From: Macrostomum hystrix
Taxonomy: Eukaryota > Platyhelminthes > Macrostomidae
DNA length: 64,000 bases
NCBI GenBank assembly: GCA_950097015.1
Contig: CATNEN010000009.1
Coordinates: forward strand, 250,501 to 314,500
Direction: 5' to 3'
Part shown: positions 34,874-46,440 of the stretch, in pieces
Layout: the number at the start of each line of letters is the position of its first letter
Numbering within the stretch: position 1 is the first letter of the stretch
Translations under genes and position numbers: made by a program
Notes under the pieces: generated by a model
The model's database searches: none
Told to the model about the DNA's origin: nothing
The model's input: the letters and a program-made list of their open reading frames with translations, nothing else

Positions 34874-35580
34874 GGCAGGCTGTTATGCTGGTTTTCTGAT
34901 TTCAGTCGATCGCTGATCGCTGATACCGCAGGTATAGCACTGCAGCAATACAATCTGAGCGAGGCTGAGAACGAGCTGAGTGTGTTCTAGCAACAGAGCA
35001 AAGTTTACCAAAATACTTGCGAGAGCAGATGGCGAGCGCGCGCTTTTATGCTATAATTGAGCAAGAAGAGAATGGGCTATGGGGCAGAGGGGCAGGAAGG
35101 CAGCGCCCACGCAAAGGAGGAGAGCAAAGGCAGGGCGCGCCCAGAGCTAAGCAATCCATAGCCGCAGTCTAGTGTACAGCAAGAGTCTGAGCAGGGTAAT
35201 GCTGGGTTAGGCCGAGCTCTCTAATAGACTTGGAACAATGTGTGGCGGCCAGGAAAATCTGAACAAGTTGCCTTTGGTGCTGTGTGAAAGGCGGAGCAGT
35301 GGCAAGGCAGTGGCAGACAGAAGAATGCGCCAATGACCTCATTCTCTGAGCGGACTGGCGCACTGAGCACACTTGGCTTGCCGGCCATCTTTACTTGCGG
35401 CTTGAATGGCCTCTTCTGAAACCTTGCACTTGCCTTTTTCGCACACCCTCCACTAGCCGGTCACGTGACCACAGGCAACTGACCTCCTCAGGCGCAGATG
35501 AAGTGTCAGGACAAGACAGCCAATTCATTCGCAAAGGGAGGCACTTGTGGAAACAAAATTCCAACAACTCGAACTGAACT
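34874..35580. other. Upstream region of the synaptotagmin gene (minus strand)
   Basis: No protein-coding support. On the minus strand a CATAAAAG element lies at about 35043-35050, some 170 bp before the ATG at 34873. It could be a TATA-like core promoter, but no initiator or transcript evidence can be read from sequence. Confidence 0.3.
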
Positions 35581-35815
35581 CAACTGACAACTGGCCTGTG
35601 CCGGTTATCTACGGACGCCATCCTTAACTCCTCAACTGACAACTAGCCTGTGCCGATTATCAACGGATGCGATCCTTAACTCCTCAACTGACAACTGGCC
35701 TGTGCCGATTATCAACGGATGCCATCCTTAACTCCTCAACTGACAACTGGCCTGTGCCGATTATCTAAGGACGCCATCCTTGACTGCTCAACTGACAACT
35801 GGCCTGTACCAACTG
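35581..35815. repeat. 52-bp tandem repeat, about 4.5 copies
   Basis: CAACTGACAACTGGCCTGTG begins units at 35581, 35633, 35685, 35737 and 35789, a 52-bp period with scattered substitutions. It lies between the divergent synaptotagmin and TP53I11 genes. Confidence 0.93.
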
Positions 35816-36269
35816 CTTTATTAACAGCTGACGTTATTCAATTACAAAGTGAATAGGCCTTGAAGACACAGCCTAGTTTGAGCAATCCACTTGTATTTTC
35901 ATGAGGCGTTGGTGTGCTCTTTATTTTTCACTACGTGGTGAGGCATTTCACACCTGACTCAGACTCATATTCGCACTCTATCAGCTGGTGCACCATATGC
36001 CGCTCGCACCGGCGGGACACAGCGCCTGTGAGGTATGAGTCAGACCAGGCCCACGGGCTAAGGTCTGCGATGCCTCACACCTGCAGTCGCTTTTTGAGCA
36101 GGCCTGGCAGGAGGGAGCCCTGTGCCTTCGGGTGCAGGAATCCCTCCACGCTGTCCCGTCAGCTGACCCATGGGTACACGTCCCGCGAGTGTTCAAGGCT
36201 GACCCTAGGGCTGCCGGACAGAATGGGCAACAGCGCTGGATGACCCATCCAGGGCCTCCGGCCAAACTG
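35816..36269. other. Spacer upstream of the 97-bp array, no gene seen
   Basis: GC content rises from about 35980 onward. Open frames on both strands have no recognisable domain. Confidence 0.4.
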
Positions 36270-37010
36270 GGTACCTCTAGCCCCGGCTGGAGGGAAAGGT
36301 GTCACCCTTCGACCTTAACAGGGTATGCGGCCAGTCCGCAGCGTTTGTGCACCTGTGCGTGATCAGGTACCTCTGGCTACGGCTCTGAGGGAAAGGTGTC
36401 ACCCTTCGACCTTAACAGGGTATGCGGCCAGTCCGCAGCGTTCGTGCACCTGTGCGTGATCAGGTACCTCTGGCTACGGCTCTGAGGGAAAGGTGTCACC
36501 CTTCGACCTTAACAGGGTATGCGGCCAGTCCGCAGCGTTCGTGCACCTGTGCGTGATCAGGTACCTCTGGCTACGGCTCTGAGGGAAAGGTGTCACCCTT
36601 CGACCTTAACAGGGTATGCGGCCAGTCCGCAGCGTTCGTGCACCTGTGCGTGATCAGGTACCTCTGGCTACGGCTCTGAGGGAAAGGTGTCACCCTTCGA
36701 CCTTAACAGGGTATGCGGCCAGTCCGCAGCGTTCGTGCACCTGTGCGTGATCAGGTACCTCTGGCTACGGCTCTGAGGGAAAGGTGTCACCCTTCGACCT
36801 TAACAGGGTATGCGGCCAGTCCGCAGCGTTCGTGCACCTGTGCGTGATCAGGTACCTCTGGCTACGGCTCTGAGGGAAAGGTGTCACCCTTCGACCTTAA
36901 CAGGGTATGCGGCCAGTCCGCAGCGTTCGTGCACCTGTGCGTGATCAGGTACCTCTGGCTACGGCTCTGAGGGAAAGGTGTCACCCTTCGACCTTAACAG
37001 GGTACGCAGG
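36270..37010. repeat. 97-bp tandem repeat, about 8 copies, upstream of TP53I11
   Basis: GGTACCTCTGGCTACGGCTC starts units at about 36366, 36463, 36560, 36657, 36754, 36851 and 36948, after a diverged first unit at 36270. Copies are almost identical, so expansion is recent. Each unit holds CACCTGTGCGTGATCA. The array ends 160 bp before the first TP53I11 ATG, so it may form part of the promoter region. Confidence 0.95.
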
Positions 37011-37171
37011 TTAACTGCGGGTCTGGCGCTGCTTTCTGCCGCCCTCTAAGGCCCAAGGTCTCGCCGTGCCGAAGGGCGCTTGGCCGGGGAGTAGTCCGGT
37101 CTTTAGCGGTTTCTTTTTATTCTCTTCTCTTTTCTTGTGAGTCACCTCTCACCCTCCTCCCGCTTTCAGCA

Positions 37172-40100
37172 ATGGCTTCTTCTGCTCAAGCGCCCTTGCC
37201 TGTCTGCGGGCCTACAGGGGTTAGCGGTATGGGCGACCCTCGCCTCCCCGCTGCGTCCATGGACCACCCTGCAGCTAAGTCAAAGTAAGTCAAAAGCACC
37301 ATATGCCACAGGCTTGCGTATCAGCCTGGTCTCGCTCCCTGCCTCCTGCCATCTGCCACTTGCTGGCGCTCGTGCACTCCAAAGTGTGCGCAAATCTTCA
37401 CGGCTCTTCCTGGAAACCTGGGAAATTGTGTGCAGTCGCCCCTGCCTCCACCTCTACCCCTCTCTCTGTAACTGGTCCCATCTCACCCGAGCTGTCTGCC
37501 TGACTCTTGCTGCTCATCAGCTACTCGCCATGCTCCCCGACCATTCCGCATCTCTCGCTCTCCCTCCCTCCCCTAGCCTCCACGCGGCTCGGGACGCAGC
37601 TGTCCTGATAAAAGACAAAGGTAAAAGCCTGAGGCCCTCAGCGGCCAGGGCTATCCGCCTTCATCCTAATCAGGCAGCCGGCTTTGCCATGACTTCCGAA
37701 GCATCGAAGGAGCAGCTGTGGGAGGCTCAGGAGAAATCAACAGATCCCATGCCGCCTACCGCCGCATCGAGTCGTGTCGCTGGCATAAGGAAGCTTGAAA
37801 AGTGAGATCCTGTTGCTTATTGTTGATCTTACACGCACTGAGAGAGCGACTTTTGCTCTGAGAATTAGGGAAAGACACGAACATGCGGGACTACAGAGAG
37901 TGACTTCAGATACGAATGCTAGAACTTAATTAATCAGGTTAGAAAGGCGAATTTCACTCTCTGCATCATTAGCGTCTGCTTCTCTTGTGTTTGCTCTTAT
38001 TCTGCTCTCATCACAATCTTCTCGGCTATGCTCTTGGCTGTGCAGCTGTCAGCTCATTGCTGGCATACTCTAGGCTGTGCAGCTGTCAGCTCATTGCTGG
38101 CATACTCTAGGCTGTGCAGCTGTCAGCTCATTGCTGGCATACTCTAGGCTATGCAGCTGTCAGCTCATTGCTGGCATACTCTAGGCTGTGCAGCTGTCAG
38201 CTCATTGCTGGCATACTCTAGGCTGTGCAGCTGTCAGCTCATTGCTGGCATACTCTAGGCTGTGCAGCTGTCAGCTCATTGCTGGAATACTCTAGGCTGT
38301 GCAGCTGTCAGCTCATTGCTGGCATACTCTAGGCTGTGCAGCTGTCAGCTCATTGCTGGCATACTCTAGGCTGTGCAGCTGTCAGCTCATTGCTGGCATA
38401 CTCTAGGCTGTGCAGCTGTCAGCTCATTGCTGGCATACTCTAGGCTGTGCAGCTGTCAGCTCATTGCTGGCATACTCTAGGCTGTGCAGCTGTCAGCTCA
38501 TTGCTGGCATACTCTAGGCTGTGCAGCTGTCAGCTCATTGCTGGCATACTCTAGGCTGTGCAGCTGTCAGCTCATTGCTGGCATACTCTAGGCTGTGCAG
38601 CTGTCAGCTCATTGCTGGCATACTCTAGGCTGTGCAGCTGTCAGCTCATTGCTGGCATACTCTAGGCTGTGCAGCTGTCAGCTCATTGCTGGCATACTCT
38701 AGGCTGTGCAGCTGTCAGCTCATTGCTGGCATACTCTAGGCTGTGCAGCTGTCAGCTCATTGCTGGCATACTCTAGGCTGTGCAGCTGTCAGCTCATTGC
38801 TGGCATACTCTAGGCTGTGCAGCTGTCAGCTCATTGCTGGCATACTCTAGGCTGTGCAGCTGTCAGCTCATTGCTGGCATACTCTAGGCTGTGCAGCTGT
38901 CAGCTCATTGCTGGCATACTCTAGGCTGTGCAGCTGTCAGCTCATTGCTGGCATACTCTAGGCTGTGCAGCTGTCAGCTCATTGCTGGCATACTCTAGGC
39001 TGTGCAGCTGTCAGCTCATTGCTGGCATACTCTAGGCTGTGCAGCTGTCAGCTCATTGCTGGCATACTCTAGGCTGTGCAGCTGTCAGCTCATTGCTGGC
39101 ATACTCTAGGCTGTGCAGCTGTCAGCTCATTGCTGGCATACTCTAGGCTGTGCAGCTGTCAGCTCATTGCTGGCATACTCTAGGCTGTGCAGCTGTCAGC
39201 TCACTGTTAAACTATTGGACTTGTATAGCTGCTGCATTCAAGCAAGAGCACCTCAGTCGCCTATCACCAGAGCAGGTGCAGGGCATCATCCAGGAGTAGT
39301 TATTTAGCTCTCTCGCCGAATAGCTTTATACAGTTGGGAATGCGCAACTCTGCATGGTGCAGGCAACATGTAATTAGGAAAGCGATTGTATGCGCTAACT
39401 TTGAGCAGCTCTTCTGTCTAAGGGAAGAGAAAGATTGTAAAAAAGCTTCACCGTGAACTGTGCTACAACGGGCTGTGTAGGGCTCAGAACCAGGGTTTTC
39501 AAGATCTGTACTCAAATCACTGAGTTGTTGCACTGGTTGCCACCCCCAGGAAAGAAAGCTGCGGCGACCTGCAGAGTCGTCTGAAGACCCGGAAGCTGCT
39601 TGGCGTCGGAGAGACGGACGACGGTGATGTGCACAGGTCCAAGCTGAGCCAGATCCTTGGCCACAGCGAACAGTTGTACACGCGGCTGCCCTGGCCAGTG
39701 AGGGCCTACCAGCTCTCAGCCGCAGCCGCCCTTGCTGGCTTTGGAATCACAGTGAGCCTCGAGCTCAGCACTTCTCGGATCTTCAGAGCTGAATTCTAGC
39801 ATAGCTAGCGCAGAGCTGAAGGATAGCATGGCTAGTGCAGAGCTGATGGATAGCATGGCTAGTGCAGAGCTGATGGATAGCATAGCTAGTGCAGAGCTGA
39901 AGGATAGCATGGCTAGTGCAGAGCTGAAGGATAGCATGGCTAGTGCAGAGCTGATGGATAGCATAGCTAGTGCAGAGCTGAAGGATAACATGGCTAGTGC
40001 AGAGCTGAAGGATAGCATGGCTAGTGCAGAGCTGAAGGATAACATGGCTAGTGCAGAGCTGAAGGATAGCATGGCTAGTGCAGAGCTGAAGGATAGCATG

Positions 40101-43100
40101 GCTAGTGCAGAGCTGAAGGATAGCATAGCTAGTGCAGAGCTGAAGGATAGCATGGCTAGTGCAGAGCTGAAGGATAGCATAGCTAGTGCAGAGCTGAAGG
40201 ATAGCATGGCTAGCGCAGAGCTGAAGGATAGCATGGCTAGTGCAGAGCTGAAGGATAGCATGGCTAGTGCAGAGCTGAAGGATAGCATGGCTAGTGCAGA
40301 GCTGAAGGATAACATGGCTAGTGCAGAGCTGAAGGATAGCATGGCTAGTGCAGAGCTGAAGGATAGCATGGCTAGTGCAGAGCTGAAGGATAGCATAGCT
40401 AGTGCAGAGCTGATGGATAGCATGGCTAGTGCAGAGCTGAAGGATAGCATGGCTAGTGCAGAGCTGAAGGATAGCATGGCTAGTGCAGAGCTGAAGGATA
40501 GCATGGCTAGTGCAGAGCTGAAGGATAGCATGGCTAGTGCAGAGCTGAATTCTAGCATAGCTAGTGCGGAGCTGAATTCTAGCATGGCTAGTGCAGAGCT
40601 GAATTCTAGCATAGCTAGTGCAGAGCTGAATGATAGCATGGCTAGTGCAGAGCTGAAGGATAGCATGGCTAGTGCAGAGCTGAATGATAGCATGGCTAGT
40701 GCAGAGCTGAAGGATAGCATGGCTAGTGCAGAGCTGAAGGATAGCATGGCTAGTGCAGAGCTGAAGGATAGCATGGCTAGTGCAGAGCTGAAGGATAGCA
40801 TGGCTAGTGCAGAGCTGAAGGATAGCATGGCTAGTGCAGAGCTGAAGGATAGCATGGCTAGTGCAGAGCTGAAGGATAGCATGGCTAGTGCAGAGCTGAA
40901 GGCTAGCATGGCTAGTGCAGAGCTGAAGGATAGCATGGCTAGTGCAGAGCTGAAGGATAGCATGGCTAGTGCAGAGCTGAAGGATAGCATGGCTAGTGCA
41001 GAGCTGATGGATAGCATGGCTAGTGCAGAGCTGAAGGATAGCATGGCTAGTGCAGAGCTGAAGGCTAGCATGGCTAGTGCAGAGCTGAAGGATAGCATGG
41101 CTAGTGCAGAGCTGAAGGATAGCATGGCTAGTGCAGAGCTGAAGGATAGCATGGCTAGTGCAGAGCTGATGGATAGCATGGCTAGTGCAGAGCTGAAGGA
41201 TAGCATGGCTAGTGCAGAGCTGAAGGATAGCATGGCTAGTGCAGAGCTGAAGGATAGCATGGCTAGTGCAGAGCTGAAGGATAGCATGGCTAGTGCAGCC
41301 TTTCTTGCGCACCAATAGAACCAACTCAATCGAATCATGATTCGCTTCACCACACGCGCCATGAGCTGTCACCACGTCATCGCTTCTCGCTACTCATCTC
41401 AGCTGTGCTCTTTTCAAAGGGTCCAGCTGGACCCAAGGAGTGATGCCGGGGGCTGGCAGCTGGGCGAACTTTTTTCCCCGCTCCAGAGCTCATCCTCGCT
41501 TCATTCTGTCTCCCCCTGAGACTCGAAGGGATGGCCGATTGCCCAAGTAGCCAGGATATGGAAGATGGGATAATTTCCCCTTAGCGCCAACTTTCGTCCT
41601 CGCATCGGAGGCATGAGGCCAGCTCAGCTTGCCGCGGAACAAAGCTTCTCGCGACTCCGCCTTTGTGTCCCGTCTTCCCGTCTGCGAAGGAACTTCCTAC
41701 AGTTCCAGAGAGGGAGACACCTCGGGCAAACATCAGCTGCAAGTCGGGCGAGAGACCCAGGCAGAGTGGTTGGAAAGAGGGTGAGGGGTAGTTGTAGAGT
41801 TTGCTGAGCAGAGACACGCGCTGCCGAGGAAACTGAGTAGCTCGAGCTGATGCAGATTGCGTGCTTCCCGAGCTCAGGTCCTGCTCACTCGCTATTCACC
41901 TGGGTCACTTCCCCTCTCCCATTGCAGGCCTGCGTCAGGCCCGCCCTGGCTTTCGGAGCGGCTAGCGAGGAGGCCGGTCTTCTGGCTAGACTGTGCGGCG
42001 GCGGCTCAATGAGTGAGTCTATCAGCGCTCTGCTGAGTACGAATATCATTCGACATGCTGCAGTCCACAGCTTTAGAGAGAATGAGAACGTCACGGCAGC
42101 AGAGCTTATAAAGATTAACAGAATTGAAGACCTCGGGAAACCTCAGAGTTCAGGGGCAAGGAGTATTCGACTGGTCCATCTGTTGGACTGACCACACAAT
42201 ACCGGAAGTAGAGATGGGAAAGCTGATTACAGATGGGATATTGTCCCAATTTTGCGTGTGTGTCTGTGTGCATGTTTCTGGGTGTCTGAGTGCCAATGTA
42301 TCAGAGTTAGCATTTGTGGAGCTTATAACTTTTGCATCATAAAGAAACCTGTCTCCTTAGCAGACCCTTTAGAACAATTGAATTATGACTAAAGGCTGGT
42401 TCGAAGAAAGCAGAGTAAACCTTGCTGGTTGGCTGACAGCTTGACGTCGCGAGCTCGTTTCCCCTGCCGCCCTCAGCCGTGGCCTTCGTGCTGTGGCTGG
42501 CCTGGCGCTCCGAGGACCGGGAGGTGACGCGCCTGTCGCTCGCGGCGGTGGCTACCCACTCTGCATTGCAGCTGCTGGGTGAGCTGGGGACACTGCAACC
42601 TCTGTGACTGTCAGCATCCTCTTTGTACTAGCCCAATGCGCATTGCTGCTTCTGCTTTCATCTTTCACAGCTCCCAATTTCCCCTCCGGGTTCGAATTGC
42701 AATATCAATCTCGCTATGCCTGTCTCTCCTGTAGACTTCTCATACTCTCATTGTCCATTCTCCATCACCTTTATCGGCTGCACCAATGCCATATATTAGC
42801 CCCTTCTTACACCCGAGATCTGCCATGTCTCAGCTGGTGTCTCACACTCATTCCTCATCTCTCAGCTGGTGTCTCACACTCATTCCTCATCCCTCACCTG
42901 GTGTCTCACACTCATTCCTCATCCCTCACCTGGTGTCTCACACTCATTCCTCATCCCTCACCTGGTGTCTCACACTCATTCCTCATCCCTCACCTGGTGT
43001 CTCACACTCATTCCTCATCCCTCACCTGGTGTCTCACACTCATTCCTCCTCCCTCACCTGGTGTCTCACACTCATTCATCATCCCTCACCTGGTGTCTCA

Positions 43101-45961
43101 CACTCATTCCTCATCCCTCACCTGGTGTCTCACACTCATTCCTCATCCCTCACCTGGTGTCTCACACTCATTCCTCATCTCTCAGCTGGTGTCTCACACT
43201 CATTCCTCATCCCTCACCTGGTGTCTCACACTCATTCCTCATCCCTCACCTGGTGTCTCACACTCATTCCTCATCCCTCACCTGGTGTCTCACACTCATT
43301 CCTCATCTCTCAGCTGGTGTCTCACACTCATTCCTCATCCCTCACCTGGTGTCTCACACTCATTCCTCATCCCTCACCTGGTGTCTCACACTCATTCCTC
43401 ATCCCTCACCTGGTGTCTCACACTCATTCCTCATCCCTCACCTGGTGTCTCACACTCATTCCTCATCCCTCACCTGGTGTCTCACACTCATTCCTCCTCC
43501 CTCACCTGGTGTCTCACACTCATTCATCATCCCTCACCTGGTGTCTCACACTCATTCCTCATCCCTCACCTGGTGTCTCACACTCATTCCTCATCCCTCA
43601 CCTGGTGTCTCACACTCATTCCTCATCTCTCAGCTGGTGTCTCACACTCATTCCTCATCCCTCACCTGGTGTCTCACACTCATTCCTCATCCCTCACCTG
43701 GTGTCTCACACTCATTCCTCATCCCTCACCTGGTGTCTCACACTCATTCCTCATCTCTCAGCTGGTGTCTCACACTCATTCCTCATCCCTCACCTGGTGT
43801 CTCACACTCATTCCTCATCCCTCACCTGGTGTCTCACACTCATTCCTCATCCCTCACCTGGTGTCTCACACTCATTCCTCATCCCTCACCTGGTGTCTCA
43901 CACTCATTCCTCATCCCTCACCTGGTGTCTCACACTCATTCCTCATCTCTCAGCTGGTGTCTCACACTCATTCCTCATCCCTCACCTGGTGTCTCACACT
44001 CATTCCTCATCCCTCACCTGGTGTCTCACACTCATTCCTCATCCCTCACCTGGTGTCTCACACTCATTCCTCATCCCTCACCTGGTGTCTCACACTCATT
44101 CCTCATCTCTCAGCTGGTGTCTCACACTCATTCCTCATCCCTCACCTGGTGTCTCACACTCATTCCTCATCCCTCACCTGGTGTCTCACACTCATTCCTC
44201 ATCCCTCACCTGGTGTCTCACACTCATTCCTCATCCCTCACCTGGTGTCTCACACTCATTCCTCATCCCTCACCTGGTGTCTCACACTCATTCCTCCTCC
44301 CTCACCTGGTGTCTCACACTCATTCATCATCCCTCACCTGGTGTCTCACACTCATTCCTCATCCCTCACCTGGTGTCTCACACTCATTCCTCATCCCTCA
44401 CCTGGTGTCTCACACTCATTCCTCATCTCTCAGCTGGTGTCTCACACTCATTCCTCATCCCTCACCTGGTGTCTCACACTCATTCCTCATCCCTCACCTG
44501 GTGTCTCACACTCATTCCTCATCTCTCAGCTGGTGTCTCGCACTCAGTCCTCATCTCTTAGCTGGTGTCTCACACTCATTCCTCATCCCTCACCTGGTGT
44601 CTCACACTCATTCCTCCTCCCTCACCTGGTGTCTCACACTCATTCATCATCCCTCACCTGGTGTCTCACACTCATTCCTCATCTCTCACCTGGCGTCTCA
44701 CACTCATTCCTCATCTCTCACCTGGCGTCTCACACTCATTCCTCATCTCTCACCTGGTGTCTCGCACTCACTCTGTACTAAATCAAACCTTCCTATTGTC
44801 ATCTCTTGTTAGTTTGATCCTTGCGAATAACTCTTCTTTATACCTTACTCTGCAACCTGCTATCATCGAAATCAACTAGGGCTGCAGTTGCTGCCTTTTT
44901 TGGTTGGGCAAGCCCGATTTTTTGCTTCCGCCCGCTAATCTGCTACGTTGTTCCCCTGAATTACGAATGGCAAGCAGCGTAAGAATTCCCCGCTAGACCC
45001 AGAAGCGCAGAAAGTTCAATAAGTTTTACGGCACCCGATAAGCCATCTGCTTTGGCAGCCGAAATCCAGCAGCTTGCTTATCCGGCTGAGTTGCCATGCT
45101 CAACCCAGCTCTACTCAGATAGCCCTGCTTTGAAACTGAGCCTGTTTTCTACTTGCCTGGCTTCTGGCTTAGCTCTCACGTCAACAGGCTTAATGATGCA
45201 TGCCTCATCCTGGCTCAGAAGCTGCAGCCTTCACCTCGCACTCACCGTGACCCGGCCGCCCAACTCAGAATCACTCATTTCCGCTTTCTATCTCATATAG
45301 CTGCATTTTCACAGTTATAGACAATACTGAAAATCCTTTTATGGTTTAGGATGCTCTGTACAGAGATTCTTTATCGCGCACTGCAGTTAGGATTGTTGGG
45401 GATTAAGAGGAGAAACATTGGAGGAACATGGGAGATGAGCAGCATAGGGGATGAGGAACATGGGAGATGAGCAGCATAGGAGATGAGGAACATTGCAGAT
45501 GAACAGCATAGGAGATGAGGAACATTGCAGATGAGCAGCATAGGAGATGAGGAACATTGCAGATGAGCAGCATAGGAGATGAGGAACATTGCAGATGAGC
45601 AGCATAGGAGATGAGGAACATGGGAGATAAGAAACATGGGAGATTAGGAACATTGCAGATGAGGATCATGGGAGATGAGGAAGACGAGAAAGCAGCCCAA
45701 GAGCACCTTAAGACTGAATCCCGTTCCGCAGTGTCGTTGTGCTCGGCGGCCCTGGATGCGGCCTGCCCCCGACTGCCCCCTCCGCGACAGTCGCTGTGGC
45801 TGGCGGGCCACGCAGTCGCAGCGGCCGGAGCTCTGCTCTGCCTCCGCGGTGGTTGCCAGCGGCGGCACGCACACAAGCAGCAGCAGCCGCCTCATTGTCG
45901 GCCTGATTGTCAATTGTCGGAGGATCCGCACGAGGAAGATGACAGCAAGAAGCAGCAGTGA
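37172..45961 (+). CDS. TP53I11: TP53I11-like (tumor protein p53-inducible protein 11) membrane protein, 6 exons
   Basis: TP53I11 is a small conserved multi-pass membrane protein; its biochemical role is poorly known. Exons: 37172-37284, 37577-37801, 39550-39751, 41928-42012, 42477-42578, 45732-45961. All are GT-AG and in phase, giving 318 residues. The family signature lies in exon 3: LQSRLKTRKLLGVG, then DGDVHRSKLSQILG. Three hydrophobic segments follow (AYQLSAAAALAGFGIT; TVAFVLWLAW continuing to ATHSALQLLGVSLCSAAL; LWLAGHAVAAAGALLCL) and a polar, acidic C-terminus. Exons 3-6 are secure. Exons 1 and 2 are supported by phase and good splice sites only: both leave AA before the junction, so exon 2 could be skipped, or translation could begin at the ATG at 37689. 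The human protein is 189 residues, so the N-terminus here is extended. Introns 2, 3 and 5 carry large minisatellites. Confidence 0.87.
38030..39211. repeat. 37-bp minisatellite in TP53I11 intron 2, about 32 copies
   Basis: The core is GTGCAGCTGTCAGCTCATTG. Copies are almost perfectly identical across 1.2 kb. Each unit contains the E-box-like CAGCTG. Confidence 0.97.
39788..41300. repeat. 27-bp minisatellite in TP53I11 intron 3, about 56 copies
   Basis: The core is GCTAGTGCAGAGCTGAAGGA. Because 27 is nine codons and the unit has no stop in several frames, one plus-strand and two minus-strand frames stay open for about 500 codons (MASAELKDS on plus; SFSSALAML and CTSHAILQL on minus). These are not genes: the array lies inside a phase-consistent intron, and read-through from the upstream exon meets a stop at once. 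Confidence 0.97.
41319..41927 (+). other. Remainder of TP53I11 intron 3
   Basis: Unique intronic sequence between the 27-bp array and the acceptor CCATTGCAG at 41927. No other feature is supported. Confidence 0.6.
42831..44770. repeat. 32-bp minisatellite in TP53I11 intron 5, about 60 copies
   Basis: The core is CCCTCACCTGGTGTCTCACA, with CTCAGCTGG variants. The 32-bp unit is not a multiple of three and lacks stops in plus frames, so all three plus frames stay open for about 600 codons. Variant units (CTCCTCCCTC followed by ATTCATCATC) recur at about 43047, 43495, 44295 and 44607, spacings that are multiples of 32 and show block duplication. Confidence 0.97.
44771..45417 (+). other. TP53I11 intron 5, unique part
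   Basis: About 650 bp of unique sequence between two minisatellites; no gene or RNA recognised. Confidence 0.6.
45418..45685. repeat. 32-bp minisatellite, about 8 copies, end of TP53I11 intron 5
   Basis: The core is GAGGAACATTGCAGATGAGC. It shares the 32-bp length with the big array earlier in the same intron but not its sequence. It ends about 45 bp before the last exon. Confidence 0.93.
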
Positions 45962-46134
45962 CCGGAATCAATGTGTATTGTTTGTAGGGCCGGCTTTTTT
46001 GGTCAATTGTTGTGGTGGCTGACTCGGGCTACATTGCTGATGAAGGCGTGCATTGTTGGGGACACGGAAAATTTATTCTTAGGCACCTCTCGTGAGTTTA
46101 AAACCAGATTCACTGTTTGCATGAAAAAATCTGG

Positions 46135-46228
46135 GAATTCCCTGATAAAATTATGGGAAAGCATCTGAAAACTAGCTCTTAGAATTCCCTGATACAATTA
46201 TGGGAAAGCTTCTGAAAACTAGCTCTTA
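46135..46228. repeat. 47-bp tandem duplication in TP53I11 3' region
   Basis: Two copies starting GAATTCCCTGATA at 46135 and 46182 differ at a few bases. They lie in the presumed 3' UTR. Confidence 0.9.
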
Positions 46229-46414
46229 TATAAAAAATTAGCTAATGGACTCGCAGTATTTTACTACAAACAGGTATAATACGCTCGTATACTACTCATA
46301 TCATGACTCGTAGAATGCAATGATGCTTGTCTTTGCTTTATTATTATTATAATTTCAATGTTTCTCTCTTTTCTTGATTAACTAGCTAGTTAAAAATGAC
46401 GATAAGTAGCTAGA

Positions 46415-46420
46415 AATAAA
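46415..46420 (+). promoter_or_regulatory. Candidate poly(A) signal of TP53I11
   Basis: AATAAA lies about 455 bp after the TP53I11 stop codon and just before the 43-bp array begins. It is the first canonical hexamer I noticed downstream. Confidence 0.45.
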
Positions 46421-46440
46421 TTTCACATAATAACTGAGTA

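Noticed and set aside
39230-39300. Extra exon reading QEHLSRLSPEQVQGIIQE before TP53I11 exon 3
   Set aside because: It ends in a stop codon and has no suitable donor in a phase that fits exon 3. It could be a remnant or an alternative terminal exon, but nothing else supports it.
42604-44812. Three overlapping plus-strand frames of 590-725 codons
   Set aside because: All three frames are open because the 32-bp unit has no stop. The region is an intron of TP53I11 between two phase-matched exons.
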